In this document: one piece after another, positions 1 through 25,100 of the stretch
Numbering within the stretch: position 1 is the first letter of the stretch
Layout of the letters: each line of letters starts with the position of its first letter
Source of the DNA: Beaufortia kweichowensis
Taxonomy: Eukaryota > Chordata > Actinopteri > Cypriniformes > Gastromyzontidae
Assembly (NCBI GenBank): GCA_019155185.1
Contig: CM032800.1
Coordinates: 17,504,938 to 17,568,937 of the forward strand
Length of the DNA: 64,000 nucleotides
Direction: 5' to 3'
The notes under the pieces: model-generated
What the model was told of the DNA's origin: nothing
The model's input: only the letters and a program-made list of their open reading frames with translations
Database searches by the model: none
Made by a program: the position numbers and the translations under genes

Positions 1-478
1 GTAATAAACTCAAACCTGCCTGCTGCACGTAACACACACTGAGGTACAAACACACACACACTCACACCTGCTGCACGTAACACACACTGAGGTACAAACA
101 CACACACACACACCTCAAACCTGCTGCACGTAACACACACTGAGGTACAAACACACACACACACACAAACCTGCTGCACGTAACACACACTGAGGTACAA
201 ACACACACACACAAACCTCAAACCTGCTGCACGTAACACACACTGAGGTACAAACACACACACACACACACAAACCTCAAACCTGCTGCACGTAACACAC
301 ACTGAGGTACAAACACACACACACACACACTCAAACCTGCTGCACGTAACACACACTGAGGTACAAACACACACACACACACCTCAAACCTGCTGCACGT
401 AATACACACACTGAGGTACAACACACACACACACACACACACACCCCAAACCTGCTGCACGCAACACACACTGAGGTA

Positions 479-509
<31 letters not shown>

Positions 510-761
510 TGAGGTACAAACACACACACACACACACCTGCTGCACATAACACACACTGAGGTACAAACACACACACACACACCTCACACCTGCTGCATG
601 TAACACAAACTGAGGTACAAACACACACACACACACACCTCAAACCTGCTGCACGTAACACACACTGAGGTACAAACACACACACACACACACACACTGT
701 AACAAACCTACAAACACACACACACACCTCAAACCTGCTGCACGTAACACACACTGAGGTA

Positions 762-802
<41 letters not shown>

Positions 803-860
803 CTGCTGCACGTAACACACACTGAGGTACAAACACACACACACACACACACACATGTAT
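1..860. repeat. Compound CA-rich minisatellite
   Basis: About 15 tandem units of roughly 50-65 bp. Each has a unique core (cctgctgcacgtaacacaca, then ctgaggtacaaa) followed by a variable (CA)n tract and usually ctcaaac. Length differences between units lie mostly in the CA tract. It sits upstream of the first znf236 exon in the window, so it is probably intronic. The reverse-strand frames made of Cys-Val runs are by-products of the CA repeat and are not genes. Confidence 0.93.
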
Positions 861-1007
861 ATAAGAATAAGAAGAAAAGGGCTGCTGGGAGATTTTCTTA
901 AAGAAATGAAATGAAAGTGAACTAAAATGATACAGAACATGTCAGTCTTGTGTCGAATAGTTCACATTTGTTTCAACACTCTTTCTGCACATCTGTGTTC
1001 TTTTTAG

Positions 1008-13650
<12,643 letters not shown>

Positions 13651-14430
13651 GTACCTCTGACTGCTGCTCGCTTTTTATCTTTGCCAAGGAGTCTCAGATT
13701 TATTTATGTGAATGTACATACCTGTATATACTCCTTATTGCACTGGAAAAGTCCAAAGTGATTCATCTGTGCGCACATTTTATTTTTAGTTTTAATTTTC
13801 TATTTAAAAGTAGGTGATGATGTATTTGAATATATCGTGTTAAATCACTTATATAGTGAATAAAACACCACGTGCTGTTGAGTGCAAGACAATATCAATT
13901 AAACATAGATGACCAAAAACTGAGCTAGTCGTTTCATTTCTTTTGTTAAGATTAGGTGAATATTTGCTCTGTTCACGTGTTTTGAGTATTTTGAATTTGA
14001 CGGATGAGCCGTGATATCGTTCGGCCCATCAAGCTTCCGGTGTGAATGCTGTAATGTGTGGAAATGAGAAGCCAGCGTGTGTGAAACACACAATGAGAAC
14101 CGGAGAATGATGTTTCTGCACTTTCTGTGTCTGTTCTCATGAAGATTTCAGACATGGACATGCGATCATGGATGTCTGTGTGTATTAACGTTCCGCTTAA
14201 TCAAACGTGTGAGATGTGAGAAGCTAAATGACATTTCTAATTTGGGATTGTTCATGTTTTGCATGTGAACAGTGTAGAAAGACGAATGGTAGTTGCAGTA
14301 TTTTCTGGATCTAGTATTGTAGTGGCTACACTACTGTATATTTTTTATGTTATTTTTGCTGGCATAATCAAATTTTGGCAGGATTTGTTGTAATATACGA
14401 ACTTATTTAATAAATGTTTTGGTAACAAAT
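13651..14430 (+). other. znf236: znf236 3' UTR
   Basis: Non-coding sequence after the znf236 stop. Candidate polyadenylation signals AATAAA lie at 13859-13864 and 14409-14414. No open frame here resembles a protein. The end of the transcript is inferred from the signals only. Confidence 0.6.
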
Positions 14431-15485
14431 GTTTTTATTGTGAACTTTCAGTCTTTTGTTGTTCCAAACCATCTTTTATTTGAAAGAACCTCCTAACCCT
14501 CCTCTCTTCACAAGAGCTTTATTGTCTAGCATTGTGAAGTCTGGTAACTTACTCTAAAGCACTTCTTGTGCTGCTGTTGCCTCCGTACCATGAATCTCTT
14601 TCTTAGATTTGGATAAAAGCGTCTGCTAAATGGCCACTGGTTTCATAAGCGCAAACAGTTATTAAATGCTTTAATGCCCCAGAAATATACAAATATATAT
14701 ATATGAATATAATTTGACAACAATATTTTTCTATTTTTGGGCTAGCACAACCAAAGGTTGTCTGAAAGCACACATGATACACAAGACTCCTGCTGTGTTC
14801 ATAAAGTTGTCATGTACAATGTTTTGTGTAACGGATAAAAACAGAAATACAAACACTTGAATTTGCACTTTTAATTGTTTCCACATAACTATGTGGTTTT
14901 GTTGTAGCATCAACATGAAAACATTGTTTAGTTGGTAAACAAACACCTTCTCTTTTATTTGCATGGCAGAATAAAAGCAGTCCTGGAACATACCCACCTA
15001 AACTACTGTTAAACACACTGAACAATAAAGCTGGAGGTTTGACCGTCACGAAAGGTTTTAGAGACTGTATTTGTCATTAATAGGCGGTTATTTGTGCTGC
15101 CGGGTCATACGTGACACACGCTGTGAATGGATCAGATATAAAGCATGTCAGCCATCTGGGCTCTAATGCATCAAATGCTACGAGAGGTAAAGGCTACAGA
15201 TCTTATACACTACAGATACGAGACAGATTTCTGTTAGACAAACGCTGGTGTTGACCTTAAGAAGAGGTGCCTGACCAGCACGCTGTCAAAGGTTACACAC
15301 AGCAGTACAAGTTGACAAGACCATATGGGAGTAAGTCAAAAGATGGATTGTATCATCACATATATCAGCATGAAAGCCCGTTCAAATTAGTTTTTTGAAT
15401 TAGACAAAAAGGGAAAAGACAGAAGATACAATTTTTCATATCTCTTTATCTCCTTGTTCTCATCTTTTAACAATGCGATGACATT
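13651..15485. other. Tail-to-tail region between znf236 and mbp
   Basis: Holds the 3' UTR of znf236 on the plus strand and, by inference, that of mbp on the minus strand. On the minus strand, AATAAA signals occur at several points between about 14440 and 14960 (for example the complement of 14954-14959). A fragment of the teleost repeat-tail motif (ggataaaagcgtctgctaaa) is at about 14612-14631. The two 3' UTRs may approach or overlap each other near 14.4 kb. Confidence 0.55.
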
Positions 15486-18400
15486 TCAACGCTTGGATGA
15501 GGCAGACTGACTTCCTCCCTGTAAGAGATAAATGACTGTATTACTATAAACATATCAACCATTACTACACAGACAAAAGAAAAACTCTCTAAACACCAAC
15601 ATCACCTGTAACACGCTGTAAACCTTATACTTTACACAATTTTGTTCATTATTTTTAGCGCAAACTCTTGTGAATTTACATGTCAAAGTCGATATTGTTT
15701 TATACAGAATACTGTAACATATAACGTGTAACTGTAAATTATGAATAACATTAGCTACTTTACTTTTGTGGGGGAAATTTATTTAATAACAGTAACCCAT
15801 TTTACTCAACGCTGCTAAACGCTGCTGAGATAATGAACGGCAAAATGTTTTTTGTATTTCCATCTGTAGTGAAAAATAATCGTACCCTTTTGAAGATCCT
15901 GGTTAAGGTACCTTGACTGTCTCCACGTCCTTTTTGGCCTTTAACAGAACTTTGTGATTTCTGATCTCCCTGTTAATAAAGCATACAGTGATTAATTGAT
16001 TGTTGATATAAAAAAACTATTGTCAATGTTGCTACAGACATAAAACACAGTTTTTCAGTTGAATCATAATAACATCTACGTTGCTTTTGGTATGTGGCTC
16101 ACGCTAGATCTGTGTTTGTGACATTATGAAATGAGTGGCAGTGTCCTCCAGGTGAATAGCAGTGTATGATCCACTGTATCAAAAAGCTTTGTAGGGATGA
16201 AAGTGAAGGACGGTTCATGTACAAACTTACCCTAGATTTAGGGGTAGAAGGAGAAACCTGATCAAAAAGAGAATTTTTACATCCGTTAACTTGAAAAAGC
16301 ATTTTTAGTTTAAGATTTATGCCGAAGGCTCAGGAGTAAAGACGGATACATACAATGTTCCTGAAGAAGTGTACGACAGCGTTCTCATCAGCTCGGCGGC
16401 GAGGGGATGCGCTCGATCTTTGAGGCGAGGCGGACAAAGCACCCCGGAAAGACCCCTATGATGAAGATGACACACCGCTGATCAATAAGCATTACAGAGC
16501 CTCAGAGTCCAGCGGTGACAAAAGATCCAGATGACAATAACTCAAATAAAACAATCCCAAATGAATACAGTGTTATCTTCACAGTCAGTCTCTACTGCAT
16601 TCATCACATACACATGGATCTTCTGTTTTAAAGTGGATTAAGAATATTCTGATGAACTCATGAGACTTTCCTTTGAGGTTTTTCTGTCTTCTCTCAGTCG
16701 ATCCAGTGAAACAAATAGTTCTTTTGCCATTTACTCACTGGTAATGCCAAACCAGTATGACTTTCTTACACAGAAGACAAAAGATATTCTAAATAAACAC
16801 CTATCGGACTAAACAGCATGAACTTCCTCATGTTCCTCAAACCATTCTTTTGGGTCTGCAGTAATCTTTGGGTAGGTATTACATTCATGCGCCTCCACCA
16901 GCCTTCCCATGATGCATCCTGCTGCCATTCTTGCTCCTGGTAAATGACAACAACACAACCAGCTATTCACCTGATCTAAAGGTGAACATCTAAAGGCAAC
17001 TTTCTTCCATTACTCTGTAGTTCAGTTTTGAAGCTCACATGCAGACGTGATCAGAAGACAAGAGATCAAGTGGAACATAAAAAATAACTTGATTTAATAT
17101 GTGACATTCAAGTCATTTTGCTGAAGTATAAAGAGACTGTTTTTGCAGCCCATTTTCATTTATAAAATATATTACATAAACACATCTTGTTTAGATTTCT
17201 TTTTTACAATTTATCCACAATCATTGACTTCATTTTAGATGTTTGTTGAAACTGGTTACACACAGTTGCCTAACCTTTATTTATTGCTAATAATAGGCCA
17301 CATGCTGCATGATTCTGAACGTGCTGAGAATGAGTGAGTTTTGCTGGTGTGTTATTGAAGTTAATGCACATGTTACTTCCACATGCTTGATATTGTTTCT
17401 GTAAAGCCAGTCTTTCTTTCACCTGCTGCAAACTGATGTCATTCATGCATCAAATAACTGCTAAATCTGTACAGTAATATCACACAGATTTGAGTGCATT
17501 TCAAGCTTTTCATCTTATAGAAATGCAATGCCTACTGTTGATCATACTTTATAGCATGAATTTTCTCATATGAATTATTCTTATATTCTACATTAGTACA
17601 TTACACTGATACTTTAGCTTCCGCTATGACCACATCAATAAATGCCCAGTGTATAACATAAACATCACGTACTACAAATAAAAGTACTCATGGCTACATT
17701 TATTACTAGCCGCATCACAAGACTAAACAAACAAACAAACAAACAAACAAACAAAAAAAGCAGCGCTCATGTTGTTACACAGATTTTAATCTAGCTCGTG
17801 ACAGGATCAGGTTAAGGGACAGTGTTGGAGTTAACAAGAAATGCAGGTTATCACAAGCTTCTGCTGTTACAAATAATACACAGTAATCTAGTGAGACTTT
17901 AACACTAAAGGTTCACATTATTACACCTAATGGATTTGTTAACCTGAGGCATGTTTCAGATATTTGTTTGAAGCAGCAGCACACAACTACAATAGAAAAT
18001 CTCTTTGCCACATTATTAAACACATCTGAAAACAATTTTCACCCGATTTAAAAAAATAAAAGAAATATATTACAACAAACGGAATAATTTCAGACACTGT
18101 GTTACCTTTAACCCATTACATTACATGGGCTTGAAAAATAAGATCACAAAACAGCATAAATGATAACGAAGCCGTTTAGATTTGATCAATCTCATTTCAG
18201 ATTTTCCCAAAAGCCATAACAACACTGAAATAGAAAACAAATCACTTACATGCACATGCAAGGAATTACTTGAATACAGTTTTTCCAAATTCCCAGAGTT
18301 TTTACCCACTTTGGTTTTTTGACACTACGACTTTCATTTTTCTTAGAGATAATAAAAGCGTATAAAAGTCTGTATAAGGCTCTGGAAATTGCATAATTAG

Positions 18401-19121
18401 AAGTACAAACAGAATAAGAAAGCTAAATGATAATATTAAAAATTCACAAATTCAGATTTTAAATCAAGTAATGAAGATATCAGAGATGAACAGCAACTGA
18501 ACTAAAAAAAAAAGCTTTGATCGTAACTGTGATACAAAAACAGTGATAGTGTGCACGTGTGTGTCGTACCAATCACGTGTACAGACTCTATGAGGAAAAA
18601 ACAAATCTATTAAAAAACCTATAGATATGTGAAAATGCTCTCACACATGTACTATAATCTGATTTACTGTTGGTGAAAAAGTGGTAAAAATACAACTATA
18701 CGTACCTAAAGATTATTTTATAAAAGTCGTGTTGTTTATAAATCACATGGTACACAAAAGTGAATCCCTGATTCACAATAAAATACACAGCAAACAGAGC
18801 AAAATGCAGCATATACTCAATACCGATACAGGACGAACCACATCAATGTGAAAGTCTGATAAACTTTGTTAAAGTGGGAGAAAGCGAAGTAAAAATCCCA
18901 CAATCATTGCAGACCAAAACAAACAAACAAACATTTCAATATTAAAGAAAGTACAGCAGAAATAAGAAACGCTAATATCAAATCAAGCCCCATTTAATCC
19001 TCACCTTTCCCTTCCTCTTCTTGTCCCCTCCAAAAAACTTCCCGATCTGATCCATAACAGTCGGGTTTTTCTTACTGCGCCCCAACCTGAATGTTGACTG
19101 CGAGGAGCTTGCAGATGCCAT
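15486..19121 (-). CDS. mbp: Myelin basic protein (classic form), five coding exons
   Basis: Basic, intrinsically disordered protein that holds the cytoplasmic faces of the myelin membrane together. Coding exons, read on the minus strand: 19121-19005, 16455-16354, 16258-16232, 15969-15886, 15518-15486. Together they are 363 nt, or 120 residues, and every junction is phase 0. Exon 1 starts MASASSSQSTFRLGRSKKNP and contains MDQIGKFFGGD. Exon 2 has GSFRG and ADENAVVHFFRNI, matching the mammalian ENPVVHFFKNI motif. A 27-nt exon encodes VSPSTPKSR, the next ends QGTLTRIFKR, and the last is GGSQSASSKR. The start is the conserved MBP Met. No equivalent of the mammalian exon encoding GRGLSLSRFSW was found. 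Teleosts carry mbpa and mbpb; which one this is was not resolved. Confidence 0.93.
16456..19004 (-). other. mbp intron 1
   Basis: Intron between MBP exons 1 and 2. It contains an (AAAC)n tract at about 17727-17755. No additional exon or mobile element was recognised. The region is AT-rich. Confidence 0.5.
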
Positions 19122-19172
19122 ATCGAGCGTTCACTTGGATAATGTCAGCTGCGCTTGTTTTCAAGAGGAAAT

Positions 19173-22100
19173 TTACTCGAGGTCCTCCTCGGCACACTCG
19201 GAACCGCAGTCTGAGCCCGTTCCGCCGTCCTCCTGGATGGTCTGCAGCTCGTCGGACTCCGATGGGCGGTCCTTGAAGGTGTTGTCTTCTCGGCCCGGGG
19301 CGTCCCGGGAGAAGAGGCGGACCAAATGCGGGCGGGGCCCCGAGTCGTCAGGGTCAGCTGCGTTCGGCCGCGTCCAGCTGCTGTGATGTACTGCGGCGGT
19401 CGTGGAGTCGGTCACCGGTGGACTCTTGCTGGAGCAGTCATTGTTCTGGTTCATGTCGGCCTCGCCCAGGCCTGCGCAGAGACGGTTCACAGTGAGATCA
19501 TTGTTATCAGCAACATCAACACAGTCACAGCTCACCAACCAACGTGAATAACCTTTCAAAACGTGACATATGACAAGTGTCCGGCTGTTGAAAACGAATA
19601 GGTAAATCGATCTTTGAAGAAGCTTTATTTTAATACACCTGGACTTTCCAGTTGTCCTAACAGGAAACAGCTCATAGTATATATCTTTAAATATATGACT
19701 GCCATTGTTTTCACGTACTGGTGTGTGTGTACAGCAGTAATGTGTTTTCTAAGAAAACCAGGACTTAGAAGATTTGAACCCAGTGCACCAAGACAAAGCC
19801 ACAACTGTCCTGCCAAACACAAGAGAATCTGCATTCTACAGAATCTCTTACAGAAGATCTTTGTCCCAATCACACAGTTATTGTAAAAAGACAAAGGAAA
19901 CAGTGTGAATGTAATCACTTCCCCAGGCTGGACGCTCTGCCAAGTGACACTCAACTCATTTCTCAACTTTCTCATGTACGGTCTCGTTATTCTGGACACT
20001 CGATGTACCTTAATGCCTCGCTAATAACTCATTTTTAATGTACAAACACGTAAATCCAGTTGTGAGTTGAGCCCGAGAACTGTATGTACAGTAAGAGAAT
20101 CAGAAAGTAATCACAGAATCTGCTAGCTTAACTCACTGCTTACACTAAAGAGTAAAAGACTAATGTCATTTCTTTAAGAAAACAAGCATTTTAATGCACA
20201 GCATGCTGCTGTGTGCCGTGTGATGTCAGCGAGAATAACGACTTTACGTTTACGTAGCCACAACGCTTCTGCACAAAACTGAACACGTAACACAAAACAC
20301 TGATCAAATACACAATAATACATCAATTATCACAGTAATATCCAGTGTCCTTATTCAGTCCATTCTCTCAAATGTGTGTTCTCTTTGGGGTTCTCCTAAG
20401 CAAACCATAACAATTTCACATTTTTCAATCTAAACAGACTTGTGGTTTAATTGTATTTTCATGTTTTAAATAAGATTTTTGTGTGTCTTAAAAGTGTGTT
20501 TTAAGAGCCTTTCTCCTGATGGCGAGGATACGGCAGGACTCGACACAGTTGTGAGATGATCTGCAGTAACAATCAGACCCACACAGTATGCGGCAGTGGG
20601 ACCGAGGCACGGCAAGCATGTCTCTCGGAGGGTCTGCAGGCATGTCGCCTCCCACCCGGGCATGAAATCCTCTGTATGATGGCATTCATGAAAGCCCGAG
20701 AGCACCCACAGGCCCCGCAGACACACAGTCACTCGTCTGTTTGACCGGCTTCATGCCGCAGCGATTCCTTTAACCCGTCTCGTTCCGTGCGGGAGCACAA
20801 CAATAATGCAATCGAGTCTATTCAGTTCACTTGACTAAAAGTAAAGCTAAATACTGAAAACAACACGTTTACAGCGACTGGTGTATATTATCGTATTATA
20901 ATTAGAGTTAGTGATATGGAGCAAAAATATGATCAACAGTGACAGTCCCTGTATGTCTTAGTAAACTAATAATTAAAATACAATCGGTGTAAGTGTTTTA
21001 TGTTAGCAGCTGAATAAACATTAGAGATATGTCTGTCTGCATCTAAACCCTATAAACACTGATGAATGAATGAATGAATGATGAGTCTTTTCTCTACTTC
21101 TGTCTGAACACTTATTATGAATATATCATTATTATACACCACTGAATATACTGCTACTACAGGAAATATCAACATTTCACACCTAATTATTGAAATAATT
21201 AATCATGAGTAATAATAAGGATAATATAGGCCTGAATATTGTTATAGAAACTTATTTTTCACTTCTAATATTTAAGTTGAGGCACAAAAGCTATTTATAA
21301 TTATTTTACTACATTTTTAACTGAAATTAACATGAAATCTAAAAATATTCAAACAGAAGGTACTTAAAAATACTAATAGAAAAGAATAATATGTGTGAAC
21401 ATGATCAGGAAGGTCCCGCCTTCACCTCATTTTGAGCCAGAAAAAATTTTTATTTCATTTTTATTCATTCCTTTTTTTATGTATTTAGTCCATTAACTAA
21501 AATAAGAATTTTAAACTTTTATATTTTAACAAACATAAAGAAATAACAGCTCGTACTGTATATTACTTCTGATTATATTTGAACATTTGCCATAAGCTCG
21601 AGTGAAACAGAAGACTGAGGATGAGAAGAGTGAGGCAGTGACAGACGACGAGTGTGCTGAACAATATAGACACACAATCTCTGCAGTCTGTACCAGCTGA
21701 ACAAACCTCAAACGTGTGCTTCATCTGACTACACAAACATCACATGCTTATTACTGTCATAAACACCTGCTATTGACATGTTTATTTATTTTATGCAGCT
21801 TGTGTTTCGTAGGCAAACACTTAAAAAATCCTTTTATAGTAAGTGACATAAATCTGATTTAAGAAACAATATTTATTTCCTGACTGATTCCTTTGTGTAC
21901 ACCAAACACTTTATACCCTATTGACCATACAAACGTGTATTTCATTTCATCCTGAAGAATGTGCATCCTTACTTAAATCTCAGTGAAAGGATGACTGTGT
22001 ACATGCACACACACACATGTATACATAGTGTTTATACACTGTCATCAAAGGAAAGACACAAAACACTTCTGTGTTTACCAGTAGCAGAGGAGAAACTAGC

Positions 22101-25100
22101 AAAATAAATTATAGAAATAATAGAATAATCATCAATATTAAGGGTAAATAGAGCCTAAAAAATATATCTTTCTCTGAAAACAAAAGTAAAAAGATCATTT
22201 GTCATCTGATAATCAACAGGGGTGTGATGAATTACAGATATTCATGTTGTAATTGTAATTGTATTTAAAGTCATTTAAAAACAATGTACTCGAGTACATT
22301 TTAATGCTGTAACATTACTTCTACTGCATGTTTTTCCTTGACTTGTGATAGTGAATATCATTTATTCTTTCTTCCTCATGACTAATGAGAATAATCATCC
22401 GTTTGTAAATGTCACGCACAGAGAACCTGTCACCTCTTAACACCGCTCATCATGACGACATTAAATCATCAATTCATCAAGTAACAGTCTGTAAAACATT
22501 TAGAGTCGCCAGCCGTGCTGTAAAATACAGGATTGACCCGTATTTAACAATGTAATAATGACTCAATCAATGCAAATGTGATTTGTCCTGTATTTACATA
22601 CATGTAATTTAATAAACACATTAGCAGTGTGTTGTGTGGAGAATAATGTAAAAATGCAAATGAAAACTAATCAATGTCACAAGAAATAGCAGAAAAGCTC
22701 AATACCAGCGGAGATGCATATTGATTTGCACGTTTTTTATGCCGAGCTCAATCCTCCAGTGAAACACAACAGACTCTTTACATATAGTTGTGAATGATCC
22801 GCGGCTCTGTCAGTATATGAGGCAAATAATTATTCAATCAATTCTATTCATGATTATTGATGCTATTATTATTTATTGTGACATTTATTATGTAAAAAAT
22901 TCTATAATCTGGCCAACATGTAATTCATGGAGTTCAAATGTAGGGTGTAAAAACTATCACTTATTTATATGTTTTAATGTCAAGCTACGTGTTAAATACA
23001 TGAGTGACACTGATGTAAGCTACATTTTAAATGGCCTAATTTACGAGCACTACTCACTCCTCACTCACTCCTCACTCACTACTCACTCCTCACTCACTCC
23101 TCATTCCTCACTCACTCTCACTCACTCCTCACTCACTACTCACTCCTCACTCACTCCTCATTCCTCACTCACTACTCACTCCTCACTCACTCCTCATTCC
23201 TCACTCACTCACTCACTCCTCACTCACTCCTCATTCCTCACTCACTCCTCACTCCTCACTCACTTCACTCACTCCTCCTCACTCCTCATTCTCACTCACT
23301 CACTCACTCCTCATTCCTCCTCACTCCTCACTCACTCCTCCCACTCACTCACTCACCACTCACTCACATTCCCTCACTCACTCACTCACTCCTCACTCCT
23401 CACTCACTCCTCACTCACTACTCACTCCTCACTCCCTACTCACTCCTCACTCACTCCCTACTCACTCCTCACTCCCTACTCACTCACTCCCTACTCACTC
23501 ACTCCCTACTCACTCACTCCTACTCACTCACTCCTACTCACTCACTCCCTCACTCACTCACTCCTCACTCACTCACTCCTCACTCCTCACTCACTCACTC
23601 ACTCCTCACTCACTCACTCTCTCATTCCTCACTCCCCTCACCACTCCACTCACTCCTCACTCCTCACTCCCTCACTCTCACCTCCTCCCTACTCACCCTC
23701 TCACTCCCCTACTCACTCCCTACTCACTCCTCATTCCCTCACTCCTCCTCACCCTCACTCACTCACTCCTCACTCACTCACTACTCACTCATTCCTCACT
23801 CCTCACTACTCCTCACTCCCTCACTACTCCTCACTCACTCCTCACTCCCTACTCACTCCTCACTCTCTACTCTCACTCCTCCTCCTCTCCTCCTCACCTC
23901 ATTCCTCACTCTCACTCCCTCACTCCTCCCTACTCCTCACTCCACTCACTCTCACTACTCACTACTCTATTTTTACTGATACTCTCAGCAGCTTTGAGGA
24001 CAGGGACTTGCTTTGGGCACTGGGGTTACATGGAAGATTAAATCAATTTTCTTGTGTGCGCCATCAACAGAACACCTGTGTGTGGCTGTATAGTAGAGAT
24101 CCTTCACGGATCTGAACACAACTCAAATGATTTCTTACCTGAACCCAAACTCAACACGCATAATTGAATTCTTCAAAAAGAAAAACCCAACCCGGGACAC
24201 ACCCGATGGACCTAAATCAACACGTGTAGAGCCTGTTGGCCCTCATGCACCGGTCAGACTCAGACTGGCAAACAGGAACATGGGGAGAAATACATGCCGG
24301 CCCTGTGATTGATTTTGCTCACTTCTCATTTAGTTATGACTTCAGTCTGCCCAAAGGCAATGCATACAAGTGCTTTACTGAATTCGGCTTTGGCAGTGGA
24401 TTGGAAAAACCAGTGTTGATTGCAACACAGTGAACCTCATCCTCATCTCTGACACATCTAGACTTCTACACACTGAAGAAAAAGCCTGCATGAAGAGGCA
24501 GCGTAACACAGCGAGTGGGGTTTGCCTAAAGATCTTACAGCTTTAAGTAGTAAAAGTCTAATAATTTCAATGTTCATTTTATTCACTTTCAGACATGCTC
24601 TACAGTCACTCGGACTCGAAACGTGCAAATATTTCAGAGAATAAGATCTGTATTTAGCTGCTTTGGAATATGTAAACAGGACAGAACAGTGACAGCAGTT
24701 CTCAAATCACCAGTACAATGAACTGAGAACTCTTTCTCTTGGACGTGTCCGAAGAATTGAAAATATCTGAGAATAACTGAGAATTGAGAAAGAATAGTTT
24801 CTATTGAAAATTATTCAAGACTTTATTAACCGTATGAAGCTTTAGTGAAGTAAAACACTCATGTTTGCACACGCTGCAAAAAGTTAACCTTTCAAGTACC
24901 CTTATGGTAGGAAACTTATATAAGATGATTATTATTGGTATTTAATAGCATAACATGTAAACCAGCCATATGCACTTACATATGGTTTTATTTAAATATG
25001 TATTTTTATCAGTCAAGATGTAAAAGAACTGGTGAACCTGTTTGTTGAACCGATTCTTTGAAACAAACAAGCCAAAACAACCAGTTTGCAAAAAATCTTT

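Noticed and set aside
218..852. Cys-Val-rich reverse-strand frames that might suggest a Cys-rich protein
   Set aside because: Direct consequence of (CA)n on the opposite strand.
20466..20744. Cys-containing small frames that might be a secreted peptide
   Set aside because: Three different frames are open, none has a convincing signal peptide or family match, so it is listed only as a GC-rich block.
22790..24115. 441-codon open frame on the plus strand
   Set aside because: Its length comes from the ctcact array; composition is nearly all Ser, Leu, Thr, His and Pro, and it lies in a Golli intron.
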